Origin: Pseudomonadota bacterium | GTDB taxonomy: Bacteria; Pseudomonadota; Alphaproteobacteria; Sphingomonadales; Sphingomonadaceae | DNA length: 35,394 nucleotides | Assembly (NCBI GenBank): GCA_023433305.1 | Contig: JAEZCZ010000091.1 | Span: forward strand, 1 to 35,394 | Reading direction: 5' to 3' | Part shown: one piece after another, positions 1 to 7,993 of the stretch | How the letters are laid out: the number at the start of each line of letters is the position of its first letter | Numbering within the stretch: the stretch's first letter is position 1 | Program-made: the position numbers and the translations under genes | The notes under the pieces: generated by a model | What the model saw: only the letters and a program-made list of their open reading frames with translations | Databases searched by the model: none | What the model was told of the DNA's origin: nothing

Positions 1-1
1 G

Positions 2-1054
2 CTCGAACGCGCGGCCGAGAGCGCGCGCGACGCGGCCGAACGGACAGCGCGCGAGGCCGCGGCGCTCGCCGGCCGGATCCAGCAGGCCGAAGCGGCAATC
101 GCGGTGGCCGAGGCGCGGCTGCCCCTCGCCAATCGGGAGCGCGCCGCGCTGCGCGAACAACTGGGGCGTGAGCAACAACCGCTCGTGCACTTGACCGCGG
201 CGTTGCAACAGTTCTCGCGGCGCCCACTGGCCCTAGCGATGCTCCAGCCGGGCTCGGTGCAGGATACCGTCTATCTGCGCGCGATGCTCGACAGCGCTGT
301 CCCTCAAATCCGCGACCGGACCAGCGGCGTGCGCGCGCGCTTGGCGCAAAGCCGTCACCTGCGCGAGGAAGCGCTGGCCGCGACGGAGCAATTGCGAGCA
401 GGACAGGCGCGCCTTGCCGAGCGTCGTACCGAACTGGCCGCGCTCGAAACCCGCCAGCGTTTGGCGGCGCGCGCGGCGGGCGGCACGGCGGATCGCGAGG
501 CCGAGCGAGCGCTCGCGCTCGCGGAAGAGGCGCGCGATCTCGACGCGTTGATCGAAGAGCTCGATCGTGCGGGCAGCCTGCGCGAGCGGCTCGCCGCGCT
601 GCCCGGACCGCTGCTACGCCCGGCGCGACCCGAGGAATCGCGCCGCCTGGTGTCCGAAGCGGCGCCTTCGGCCGAATCCTCGGTGGCGACGGCGCCGTCG
701 CCCTATCTCCTGCCGGTGACGGGACGGACGGTGCGCGGCTTCGGTGCCCAGCAAGCGTCGGGCGCGAGCAGCGGGCTGACGCTGGCCCCGCGCGGCGGCG
801 CGCAGGTCGTCGCGCCTGCGGCGGGCCGCGTCGCATTTTCCGGGCCATACCGGGGCTATGGGCGCATCGTGATCATCGAGCACGAGGGGGGCTGGACCAG
901 TCTGATCACCGGCATTGCCCGGAGCGACGTCGAGGTCGGCGACCGGCTGGTTGCGGGCTCCCCACTCGGCATCGCGGGCCCGGGCCGGCCGGAGATAACG
1001 CTCGAGCTGCGGCGCGAAGGCGAACCGGTCAACCCGCTGCGCTTCGTCGGGTAG
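2..1054 (+). CDS. EnvC-like murein hydrolase activator with degenerate LytM (M23) domain, 5' partial
   Basis: The reading frame is open from the first bases, so the true start lies before the window. The visible part starts with a long Ala/Arg/Glu-rich heptad-like region typical of a coiled coil and ends with a LytM/peptidase M23 fold of about 115 residues (from YLLPVTG to NPLRFVG). The M23 zinc ligands appear to be missing: the usual HxGxD stretch reads SGLTLAP, and the C-terminal HxH stretch reads ITLELR. This is the known pattern in EnvC, which does not cut peptidoglycan itself but activates periplasmic amidases at the division site. It lies 77 bases before ctpA on the same strand, an arrangement I recall from other alphaproteobacteria. 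The family call is secure; the amidase partner is inferred. Confidence 0.85.
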   Translation, partial: LERAAESARDAAERTAREAAALAGRIQQAEAAIAVAEARLPLANRERAALREQLGREQQPLVHLTAALQQFSRRPLALAMLQPGSVQDTVYLRAMLDSAVPQIRDRTSGVRARLAQSRHLREEALAATEQLRAGQARLAERRTELAALETRQRLAARAAGGTADREAERALALAEEARDLDALIEELDRAGSLRERLAALPGPLLRPARPEESRRLVSEAAPSAESSVATAPSPYLLPVTGRTVRGFGAQQASGASSGLTLAPRGGAQVVAPAAGRVAFSGPYRGYGRIVIIEHEGGWTSLITGIARSDVEVGDRLVAGSPLGIAGPGRPEITLELRREGEPVNPLRFVG

Positions 1055-1131
1055 AATCCGCGTTTCGACGCCTAATCTGGCGTTAAGCAGCGCTGCGCGA
1101 TACATTGGGTGGATTCCGAGGATCTCCTTTC

Positions 1132-2478
1132 ATGAAGCTTGGTGCCAATATTACCCGATCGCTGCGCGCCACCGCCTTGCTGACGGCGATCGCGCTGCTT
1201 CCCGCGACGACAGCGGTTTTCGCCCAGGTCGAAAGCAACGCTTCGCCCGAATTCGCCAAGCTGTTCGCGACTTACCAGCGGATCAAGTCGAGCTACGTCG
1301 AGCCGGTAGAGGACGAAGTGCTGATCCGCGGCGCGATCGATGGAATGCTCGCCGCGCTCGATCCCCACTCGGCGTACCTCGACGGGGCCGCGCTCGAACG
1401 GCTCGAGACGATGATCGACGGCAACTATCAGGGCCTCGGCATCTCGGTGCAGATGGATGACGGGGCGGTGAAGGTCGTCTCCCCGTTCAAGGGCAGCCCG
1501 GCCGACAAGGCGGGTATCAAGGCTGGCGATTACATCACACATATCGAAGGCAAGCTGATCTACGGGCTCGAGCTCGACGAGGCGGTCAAGCAGATGCGCG
1601 GGCCAGCGGGCAGCGCGATCCGGCTGTCGATCTTCCGCCCCGGCCGCGAGGAGCCTTTCGACGTGTCCGTCACGCGCGGGCTGATCGAGCTCGAGCCGGT
1701 GACTCACGAGCTGCAGGACGGCGGCATCGGCGTCATCAGCGTCAACGAGTTCAGCCGCGACGTCGGCGTCGACGTCAACGAAGCGCTGAACGCACTGAAG
1801 CGCGAGAACGGCGGGCGGATCAACGGGCTCGTGCTCGACTTGCGCAAGAATCCGGGCGGCTCGCTCGACGAGGCCGTGGCGCTCAGCGACTTGTTCCTGA
1901 CCGAAGGACAGATCGTCTCGCAGCGTGGCCGCAACCGCCGCGACTCGGTCTATTACGAGGCCGAGAGCGTCTATCGCGGCGATGCTGCGGCGGGAGTGCC
2001 GATTATCGTGTTGATCGATGCGGGTTCGGCGTCGGCGAGCGAGATCGTCGCCGGCGCGCTGCAGGACCAGCGCCGCGCGCTCGTGATGGGGGAGCGGAGC
2101 TTCGGCAAGGGCAGCGTGCAGACCTTGCTTCCGCTAACTCGCGACGCTGCGCTCAAGCTGACGACGGCGCGCTACTACACCCCTTCGGGGCGCTCGGTGC
2201 AGGAAGGCGGGATTGAGCCCGACATCCGCGTGCCGCAGCTTAGCGATCCCGACGCCGCCAAGCGCGCGCAATACCTGCTGCGCGAAAGCGACTTGCGCGG
2301 CCACTTGGTCAACGAAGTCGATCTCGAGGATGATGCGCTCGAAGCAGACCGCAAGGACGATCCGCGCTTCAAGTTGACCGCCGCCGAGCTCGAGGAGCAG
2401 GGCATCGACGACTTCCAGCTCGACTACGCACTTCGCACCCTGCGCCGCGCCAGCGGCGGCGTGATCGCTCGCCGCTGA
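1132..2478 (+). CDS. ctpA: Carboxyl-terminal processing protease CtpA (peptidase S41)
   Basis: A 448-residue secreted serine protease that degrades or trims periplasmic and envelope proteins from their C-termini. The ATG at 1132 is preferred over the in-frame TTG at 1105 because it follows a GAGGA ribosome site and begins directly with a signal peptide (MKLGANITRSLRATALL, cleavage near VFA-QV). A PDZ domain follows (GLGISVQMDDGAVKVVSPF, about residues 100-180), then the S41 core. The catalytic pair is visible: Ser301 in GSASASE and Lys326 in FGKGSVQT, 25 residues apart as in Prc/CtpA. The polar, acidic C-terminal tail is of unclear role. It lies between the LytM factor and dsbB, with dsbB starting 2 bases after its stop, which suggests one envelope-maintenance transcript. 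Confidence 0.95.
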   Translation: MKLGANITRSLRATALLTAIALLPATTAVFAQVESNASPEFAKLFATYQRIKSSYVEPVEDEVLIRGAIDGMLAALDPHSAYLDGAALERLETMIDGNYQGLGISVQMDDGAVKVVSPFKGSPADKAGIKAGDYITHIEGKLIYGLELDEAVKQMRGPAGSAIRLSIFRPGREEPFDVSVTRGLIELEPVTHELQDGGIGVISVNEFSRDVGVDVNEALNALKRENGGRINGLVLDLRKNPGGSLDEAVALSDLFLTEGQIVSQRGRNRRDSVYYEAESVYRGDAAAGVPIIVLIDAGSASASEIVAGALQDQRRALVMGERSFGKGSVQTLLPLTRDAALKLTTARYYTPSGRSVQEGGIEPDIRVPQLSDPDAAKRAQYLLRESDLRGHLVNEVDLEDDALEADRKDDPRFKLTAAELEEQGIDDFQLDYALRTLRRASGGVIARR

Positions 2479-2479
2479 C

Positions 2480-2947
2480 GTGAATCCGCCGCTCAAGCTA
2501 GCACAGCGCCTTGCGCTCGGCGTTCCCGCGCTGCTGCTCGCCGGAGCGTACATCTCGCAATACGGATTCGGGTTGTTCCCCTGCGAGATGTGCTGGTGGC
2601 AACGCTATCCGCACTTCGCCGCGCTCGCACTTGCGCTGCTGTCCACCGTGGCCCAGCCGAAACGGCTGTGGATCGCGCTCGCCGCGCTGGCGATCCTGAG
2701 CTCGGGGCTGATCGGCGCGTTTCACGCCGGTGTCGAATACGGCTGGTGGGAAGGTATCACCGCTTGCGCCAGTACCGTCGAGGCGGGCGGCGATCCGCTC
2801 GAGGCGATCATGAACGCCCCGCTAGTCCGCTGCGACGTGGCACCGTGGACCTGGGCGGGCATTTCGCTCGCCGGTTTCAACTTCATCATCTCCACAATCG
2901 CGGCGGTGGCGATCTTCTCACTTGTCGCTAAGAGTCGTCGACCATGA
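2480..2947 (+). CDS. dsbB: Disulfide bond formation protein B (DsbB family)
   Basis: Inner-membrane quinone reductase that reoxidises the periplasmic thiol oxidase DsbA. The protein has 155 residues and four hydrophobic segments. The first periplasmic redox pair is Cys35-x-x-Cys38 in CEMCWWQR, followed by the family Trp-Gln-Arg. The second pair is Cys96 and Cys118 in the second loop, so all four functional cysteines are present. The start is a GTG one base after the ctpA stop, and no ATG lies close by. The stop overlaps the next gene in ATGA at 2944-2947, so translation is probably coupled to coq7. Pairing a ubiquinone-dependent enzyme with a ubiquinone synthesis gene is suggestive, but may only reflect conserved gene order. 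No dsbA is in the window. Confidence 0.93.
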   Translation: MNPPLKLAQRLALGVPALLLAGAYISQYGFGLFPCEMCWWQRYPHFAALALALLSTVAQPKRLWIALAALAILSSGLIGAFHAGVEYGWWEGITACASTVEAGGDPLEAIMNAPLVRCDVAPWTWAGISLAGFNFIISTIAAVAIFSLVAKSRRP

Positions 2948-3459
2948 CCGACCGTTCCTCGATGATCCGTGTCGACCAGGCGGGCGAATACGGTGCTACG
3001 CGCATCTACGCCGGGCAGCTGGCCGTGATGGGTAACCGCGCGCCGCATTCGGCCGAGATTCGCGCCATGGCCGAACAGGAAATTGGCCATAAAGCCGAAT
3101 TCGACGCGATGATCGCGCGCCGCGGCGTGCGCCCCACCGCGCTTCAGCCGATTTGGTCGGTCGCGGGCTATGCTCTAGGCGCGGCGACGGCGTTGCTAGG
3201 CCCCGAGGCGGCAATGGCCTGCACCGCCGCGGTCGAGGAGGAAATCGATCGGCACTACACGCGCCAGCTCGACGAGCTGGAGAAGGACGGCGACGATCCC
3301 GAGCTGGCCGGCCTGATTGCGAAGTTCCGCGATGACGAGCGCGCGCACCGCGATGCCGCGCTGGCCGCAGGGGCCGAGCGCGCGCCGGCCTATCCCCTGC
3401 TCAACGCCGCGATCCGCCTGGGATGCCGGGCGGCCATCCGTCTTTCGGAGAAGATTTGA
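2944..3459 (+). CDS. coq7: Demethoxyubiquinone hydroxylase, COQ7 family
   Basis: Di-iron monooxygenase for a late ring hydroxylation of ubiquinone, acting at the inner membrane. The 171-residue protein has the ferritin-like ligand set of the family: Glu15 (QAGEYGA), Glu46-x-x-His49 (EQEIGH), a Glu near 98 (AVEEEIDRHY) and Glu132-x-x-His135 (DDERAHRD). Its length is that of the short bacterial COQ7 form. The ATG overlaps the dsbB stop by four bases. COQ7 is the alphaproteobacterial and mitochondrial alternative to the flavin hydroxylase UbiF, which supports the taxonomic guess. A 104-base gap follows before the next gene. Confidence 0.95.
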   Translation: MTDRSSMIRVDQAGEYGATRIYAGQLAVMGNRAPHSAEIRAMAEQEIGHKAEFDAMIARRGVRPTALQPIWSVAGYALGAATALLGPEAAMACTAAVEEEIDRHYTRQLDELEKDGDDPELAGLIAKFRDDERAHRDAALAAGAERAPAYPLLNAAIRLGCRAAIRLSEKI

Positions 3460-3563
3460 GCCGGAACAAGGCGCGCAGCTCGCGCGCTTCATCAAGTGTT
3501 CACGGGCCCGTCGCCCAATTGCTGTTTGCGCAGGGCCCAATCCCTGCCGGTCGAGGAACGAAC

Positions 3564-4145
3564 ATGAAACGCCTGCTTCCGATCGTCGCAGCCACGGCTG
3601 CCATCGCCCTCTGGCCCGCACCGGGGCTCGCCCAGGATGCGGCCGGCGACAAGGTCAACACCGTGATCGTTTACGGAGACGACCAGTGCGAGGAATCGAC
3701 CGCCGAAGAGCTCGTCATCTGCGTGCGGCTCGACGAGGGTGAGCGCTACCGTATTCCCGAGGCGCTGCGGCAAAGCGACAGCCCGGCCAACGAAGCCTGG
3801 GCCAATCGCGTGCAGAGCTTCGAAGCGGTCGGCGACTTCGGCCCGCTGTCTTGCTCGCCGGTCGGAGCCGGCGGTGAACTCGGATGCCTGGCGAAGATCA
3901 TCGAGGCGGCATATGCCGAGCGTCGCGCCGGCCCGAGCGTGCGTGCGGCCGAGCTGATCGCGCAGGCGCGTGAGGAGCGGCTTTCGACGATCGACGCCGA
4001 AGCGGCCGCGACGCAGGCCCGTGTCGAGGAACTGGAGCGCCAATACCTGGAGCGCGTCCAGAAGGAGGACGCTGGCGAGGTCGCCCCGCCCTCGGCACCG
4101 TCGGGCGACCCAATCGTAGTTGACCCATCCGATATCGCCGAATGA
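3564..4145 (+). CDS. Secreted protein of unknown function with C-terminal coiled coil
   Basis: A 193-residue protein with a clear signal peptide (MKRLLPIVAATAAIALWP, cleavage near GLA-QD at residue 23). The start at 3564 was chosen over an upstream in-frame GTG near 3423 because of a GAGGAACGA ribosome site and the signal peptide. The N-terminal mature part holds a motif with two cysteines (DDQCEESTAEELVICVR) and two more cysteines follow (LSCSPVG, LGCLAKI), so disulfides are likely in the periplasm. Residues of about 130-175 are Glu/Ala/Arg-rich and look like a coiled coil. The tail is Pro/Ser-rich. I recall similar proteins in sphingomonads but no named function. It follows coq7 by 104 bases and may have its own promoter. 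Confidence 0.75.
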   Translation: MKRLLPIVAATAAIALWPAPGLAQDAAGDKVNTVIVYGDDQCEESTAEELVICVRLDEGERYRIPEALRQSDSPANEAWANRVQSFEAVGDFGPLSCSPVGAGGELGCLAKIIEAAYAERRAGPSVRAAELIAQAREERLSTIDAEAAATQARVEELERQYLERVQKEDAGEVAPPSAPSGDPIVVDPSDIAE

Positions 4146-4185
4146 TGGAAGTGCCCGCTTAACCGGTTTGCGCTAGGGGCAGGGC

Positions 4186-5304
4186 ATGTCCCGACGCATT
4201 CTCACCGTCTTCGGCACGCGCCCCGAAGCCATCAAGCTGTTCCCGCTGATCCACGCACTGGAGGCGGACGGGCGCCTCGACAGCCGGGTCTGCGTCAGCG
4301 CGCAGCATCGCGGGATGCTCGACCAGGTGCTCGCGATCGCCGGACTCATGCCCGACCACGACCTCGATCTGATGCGCCCTGACCAGTCGCTCGATGCGCT
4401 GACGGCGTCGCTGTTGACCGGGCTGGGCCGTGTCATGGACCAGGAGCAGCCCGATTGGGTCGTGGTCCAGGGCGACACCGCGACCGCGATGGCGGGGGCG
4501 CTGGCCGCCTACTATCGCAAGATTCCCGTCGCGCATGTCGAGGCCGGGCTCAGGAGCGGAAACATCCACCATCCTTGGCCGGAGGAGGTCAATCGCAAGG
4601 TCATCGGCACGCTCGCTGCCCTTCACTGCGCGCCCACTGAGACGGCGGCGGAAGCGCTGCGCCGAGAGAACGTCGAGCCGGCGACGATACATGTCACCGG
4701 CAACACGGTGATCGATGCGCTGCATTGGGTCGTGCAGCGCGTAGAGCAGGAACCCGTGCTGGCTGGCGGTCTCGCCGATATCGAGCGGCGCTTTGCCGGC
4801 AAGCGGATCGTGGGCGTCACCAGCCACCGCCGAGAGAATTTCGGCGAGGGAATGGAGCGTATCGCCACGGCGATCCGGCTCCTCGCCGCGCAGCCGGATG
4901 TTGCGATCGTCTTCCCGGTCCACCTCAACCCCAACGTGCGCAGCGTGATGAACGCGCGGCTCGCCGGGCTCGACAATGTCGCCTTGATCGAGCCGCTCGA
5001 TTATCCGCATTTCGCCCGCCTGCTCGACATCTGCCATCTCATGCTGACCGACAGCGGCGGTGTGCAGGAGGAGGCGCCCGCGCTCGGCAAGCCGGTGCTG
5101 GTCATGCGCTTGACGACCGAGCGCCCCGAAGGCGTGGCTGCGGGCACCGCGCTCCTGGTCGGGACCGATCCCGAACGCATCCTCGCGGAAGCGAGCCGCC
5201 TGCTCTACGACGATGCCGCCTACGCGCGTATGGCGACGGCGCACAACCCGTTCGGCGACGGCAAGAGCGCCGCCCGCATCGCCGAGCTGCTAGCCACCGC
5301 TTAA
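4186..5304 (+). CDS. wecB: UDP-N-acetylglucosamine 2-epimerase (non-hydrolysing)
   Basis: Cytosolic enzyme interconverting UDP-GlcNAc and UDP-ManNAc, the first step to ManNAc-uronic acid in surface polysaccharides. The 372-residue length matches the family. Recognisable motifs in order are GTRPEAIK (residues 10-17), SAQHRGML, VQGDTAT, HVEAGLRSG, TSHRRENFG and the UDP-binding TDSGGVQEEAPALGKPVL. An AGGGGC ribosome site lies just before the ATG. It is followed after 66 bases by wecC, which uses its product. No other polysaccharide genes flank the pair, so the acceptor pathway cannot be named from here. Confidence 0.95.
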   Translation: MSRRILTVFGTRPEAIKLFPLIHALEADGRLDSRVCVSAQHRGMLDQVLAIAGLMPDHDLDLMRPDQSLDALTASLLTGLGRVMDQEQPDWVVVQGDTATAMAGALAAYYRKIPVAHVEAGLRSGNIHHPWPEEVNRKVIGTLAALHCAPTETAAEALRRENVEPATIHVTGNTVIDALHWVVQRVEQEPVLAGGLADIERRFAGKRIVGVTSHRRENFGEGMERIATAIRLLAAQPDVAIVFPVHLNPNVRSVMNARLAGLDNVALIEPLDYPHFARLLDICHLMLTDSGGVQEEAPALGKPVLVMRLTTERPEGVAAGTALLVGTDPERILAEASRLLYDDAAYARMATAHNPFGDGKSAARIAELLATA

Positions 5305-5370
5305 CGTTACCGCTTCTTTCACCCTTTTGCGCGAAAGCCGGCCCGCGGACATTCGAGCGAAAGGGCCACC

Positions 5371-6672
5371 GTGCGGGGCGAAACTCTACCCACCGTCAGC
5401 GTCATCGGGCTGGGCTATATCGGCCTCCCCACCGCGGCACTCATCGCGCGTGGTGGGATGACGGTGCGGGGCGTCGATGTCTCGCAGAGCGTTGTCGACA
5501 CGATCAATCGCGGCGAAATCCATATCGAGGAAGTCGATCTCGACGGGCTGGTCCAGGGCGTCGTGCAGCGCGGGTTGCTGTCAGCCACGACCCGGGTCGA
5601 GCCGGCCGACGTGTTCGTGATCGCGGTGCCGACCCCTTTCGCCAAAGACGGCCTGCATACACCCGACATCTCCTATGTCCTGTCAGCGGCGGCGAGCGTG
5701 GCGCGCGTTCTCAAGCCCGGCGACGCGGTGATCCTCGAATCCACTTCCCCGGTCGGCACTACCGAGGCGATGCGCGACCTGATCGGGCGCGAACGGCCGG
5801 ACCTGAAGATGCCGGGCGTGACTGACGGCATTCCGGACGTGTCGATCGCCTATTGCCCCGAACGCGTCCTTCCCGGACGCATCCTCCAGGAGCTGACCGA
5901 CAACGACCGCTCGATCGGCGGGATCACGCCGCGCTGCGCACGCAAGGCGCTCGCCTTCTACAAGCGCTTCGTGCGCGGTGCCTGCGTTACCACCGACGCG
6001 CGCAGTGCCGAGATGACCAAGCTGGTCGAGAACGCCTACCGCGACGTCAACATCGCCTTCGCGAACGAGCTTTCGATCGCGGCCGACGCGATGGGCCTCG
6101 ACGTATGGGAAGTGATCCGCCTCGCCAACCGGCATCCGCGCGTCAACATCCTCAGCCCCGGACCGGGCGTCGGGGGTCACTGCATCGCCGTCGACCCGTG
6201 GTTCATCGTCCACGGCGCTCCCGAACAGACGCCGCTGATCCGCACCGCTCGCGGCGTCAACGACGCCAAGATCCATCATGCCATCGCCCGCGCCGCCGCG
6301 CTCGTCGAGGCGCATCCGCAGGCGCGGGTCGCGTGCCTCGGCCTCGCCTTCAAGGCCAACATCGACGACTTCCGCGAAAGCCCCGCCCGCCTCGTCGCGG
6401 CGACGCTCGCCCGGCGTTTCGGCCGGCGCATCCGCATCGTCGAGCCTTACGCCGCCGAGCTGCCGATCGAGTTCACCGACACCGGCGCCGAACTGATCGA
6501 CCTCGATAGCGCGTTGGAAAGCTGCGACGTCCTGATCGTGCTCGTCGACCACGACCTGTTCCGCTCGGTCCCTCTGGCCGAGCGCGCCGACAAGGCCGTC
6601 TACGACACTCGCGGCATCTGGCCGGACCAGCCGCAAGCCGCCGAGCCCGAGGCGCTGCGCAAGGCTAGCTAG
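5371..6672 (+). CDS. wecC: UDP-N-acetyl-D-mannosamine dehydrogenase
   Basis: NAD-dependent four-electron oxidation of UDP-ManNAc to UDP-ManNAcA. The 433-residue protein begins with a Rossmann NAD motif (GLGYIGLP, residues 13-20). The middle domain carries the conserved Lys/Asn stretch (EMTKLVENAYRDVNIAF) and the catalytic Cys271 in GPGVGGHCIAVDP. The UDP-binding C-terminal domain begins around GLAFKANIDDFRESPA. GTG is the start, preceded by GAAAGGGCC. Sequence alone cannot fully exclude a related UDP-sugar dehydrogenase, but the adjacent wecB makes UDP-ManNAc the likely substrate. The 3' end overlaps the convergent GFA gene by 8 bases. Confidence 0.93.
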   Translation: MRGETLPTVSVIGLGYIGLPTAALIARGGMTVRGVDVSQSVVDTINRGEIHIEEVDLDGLVQGVVQRGLLSATTRVEPADVFVIAVPTPFAKDGLHTPDISYVLSAAASVARVLKPGDAVILESTSPVGTTEAMRDLIGRERPDLKMPGVTDGIPDVSIAYCPERVLPGRILQELTDNDRSIGGITPRCARKALAFYKRFVRGACVTTDARSAEMTKLVENAYRDVNIAFANELSIAADAMGLDVWEVIRLANRHPRVNILSPGPGVGGHCIAVDPWFIVHGAPEQTPLIRTARGVNDAKIHHAIARAAALVEAHPQARVACLGLAFKANIDDFRESPARLVAATLARRFGRRIRIVEPYAAELPIEFTDTGAELIDLDSALESCDVLIVLVDHDLFRSVPLAERADKAVYDTRGIWPDQPQAAEPEALRKAS

Positions 6673-7069
6673 CTTCGGGCCAGCGCTCGAACGCCGGTAT
6701 CTCGCCGAGCCTCGCCATGTACCCGAGCCGCTCCGCGCACTGGATCTGCGCGGTCGGCGCATAGGCTTCGGCATCGTCGAGCGTCGCGGACTGGATGTCG
6801 GCGATCCCCGGCAGCACGGCGTCGTTGAAATAGTAGAGCCCGGTCCCGCAGGTCCCGCAGAAGTAGCGCTCGGCCCCGCCGTCGCCGTCCCAGCGAGTTG
6901 CCTCGCCCTGCGTCACCGAGAAGCTCTCCTTCGGCACGGCCAGCCACGCCGTCGCCGGCGCGCCCGATGAGCGGCGGCAGTCCTCGCAATGACACAGCCC
7001 ATGCCGCGTCGCATCTTCAACCTCGGCCCGATAACGAACCGCCCCGCACCTGCATCCGCCTGTCAGCAT
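6665..7069 (-). CDS. GFA-family zinc protein (glutathione-dependent formaldehyde-activating enzyme-like)
   Basis: A 134-residue protein of the GFA/CENP-V fold. Zinc-binding cysteines are visible: CRCG at residues 6-9, CHCEDCRRSSGA in the middle and FCGTCGTGLYYF near the end. The start at 7069 is supported by an AAGGAG site 8 bases upstream, whereas the longer in-frame reading from 7111 would place the ribosome site inside the gene. GFA proteins are small Zn proteins; most are uncharacterised, and the formaldehyde-glutathione activity is doubtful for many members. The gene lies 105 bases after fabI on the same strand. It converges on wecC with an 8-base overlap. Confidence 0.88.
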   Translation of the reverse strand: MLTGGCRCGAVRYRAEVEDATRHGLCHCEDCRRSSGAPATAWLAVPKESFSVTQGEATRWDGDGGAERYFCGTCGTGLYYFNDAVLPGIADIQSATLDDAEAYAPTAQIQCAERLGYMARLGEIPAFERWPEAS

Positions 7070-7174
7070 CGGCTTGCTCCTTCCAGCTTGTCCGGAACAT
7101 AGCAGGAACATAATGGCCGAGAAAGAGCCTTCGTCACAGTCTTAGGCCTCGGCCGGCGCCTCCACGAACGCGGG

Positions 7175-7993
7175 CTACACCAGTGAAATGTCGGGCGCGT
7201 CTTCCTGCTTCATGCCGACGAGGTGATAACCCGCATCGACGTGGTGCACTTCACCCGTCACGCCGCTGGCGAGGTCGCTGAGCAGGTAGAGCCCCGCCCC
7301 TCCGACGTCTTCGATCGTCACGTTCCGGCGCAGCGGAGCGTTCAGTTCGTTCCATTTCAGGATGTAGCGGAAGTCGCCGATGCCGCTCGCCGCAAGCGTC
7401 TTGATGGGCCCGGCGCTCAGCGCATTGACGCGAATGTTCTCCGGTCCGAGGTCGTTCGCCAGGTACTTCACGCTCGATTCGAGCGCGGCCTTGGCCACTC
7501 CCATCACGTTGTAGTGCGGCACCACCTTCTCGGCGCCGTAGTAGGTCAGTGTCAGGACAGACCCGCCGTCGCGCATCATCGGTCGGGCCCGGTTCGTCAC
7601 CGCCACGAGCGAATAGGCGGAGATGTTCATCGTCATCAGGAAGTTGTCGAGGCTGGTGTCGACGTACTTCCCGCGCAGCTCGTTCTTGTCAGAAAAACCG
7701 ATCGCGTGGACGAGGAAGTCGATGGTGTCCCAGCGCTCGCGGAGCGTAACGAAGGCGCGGTCCAGCGCCTCCATCTGCGAAACGTCGCAATCGAAGCAGA
7801 AGTCCGAGCCGAGTTGCTCGGCGAGCGGGCGCACGCGCTTCTCGAGCGCTTCGCCCTGATAGGAGAAAGCCAGTTCCGCGCCATGCTCGCGCAGCTTCTG
7901 CGCAATCCCCCAGGCGAGCGACTTCTCGTTCGCCAGGCCCATGATCAGCCCGCGTTTTCCGGCCATCAGCCCGCCAGACTTCGGCTCCGTCAT
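7175..7993 (-). CDS. fabI: Enoyl-[acyl-carrier-protein] reductase [NADH] FabI
   Basis: Last reductive step of each fatty acid elongation cycle in the cytosol and the target of triclosan. The 272-residue short-chain dehydrogenase has the FabI-type nucleotide motif (GLANEKSLAWGIAQ from residue 19) and the active-site set Tyr151, Tyr161 and Lys168 (YYGAEKVVPHYNVMGVAK), with the Tyr-x6-Lys spacing typical of FabI. The ATG overlaps the upstream YihY stop by four bases, so the two are probably cotranslated. A second in-frame Met at residue 10 (MAGKRGLIMG) could be the start, but the overlap favours the first. Confidence 0.96.
   Translation of the reverse strand: MTEPKSGGLMAGKRGLIMGLANEKSLAWGIAQKLREHGAELAFSYQGEALEKRVRPLAEQLGSDFCFDCDVSQMEALDRAFVTLRERWDTIDFLVHAIGFSDKNELRGKYVDTSLDNFLMTMNISAYSLVAVTNRARPMMRDGGSVLTLTYYGAEKVVPHYNVMGVAKAALESSVKYLANDLGPENIRVNALSAGPIKTLAASGIGDFRYILKWNELNAPLRRNVTIEDVGGAGLYLLSDLASGVTGEVHHVDAGYHLVGMKQEDAPDISLV

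Noticed and set aside
7093..7117. GGAAC near 7093 and 7104 as EcfG promoters
   Set aside because: No CGTT occurs 16-17 bases downstream and no + strand gene follows.
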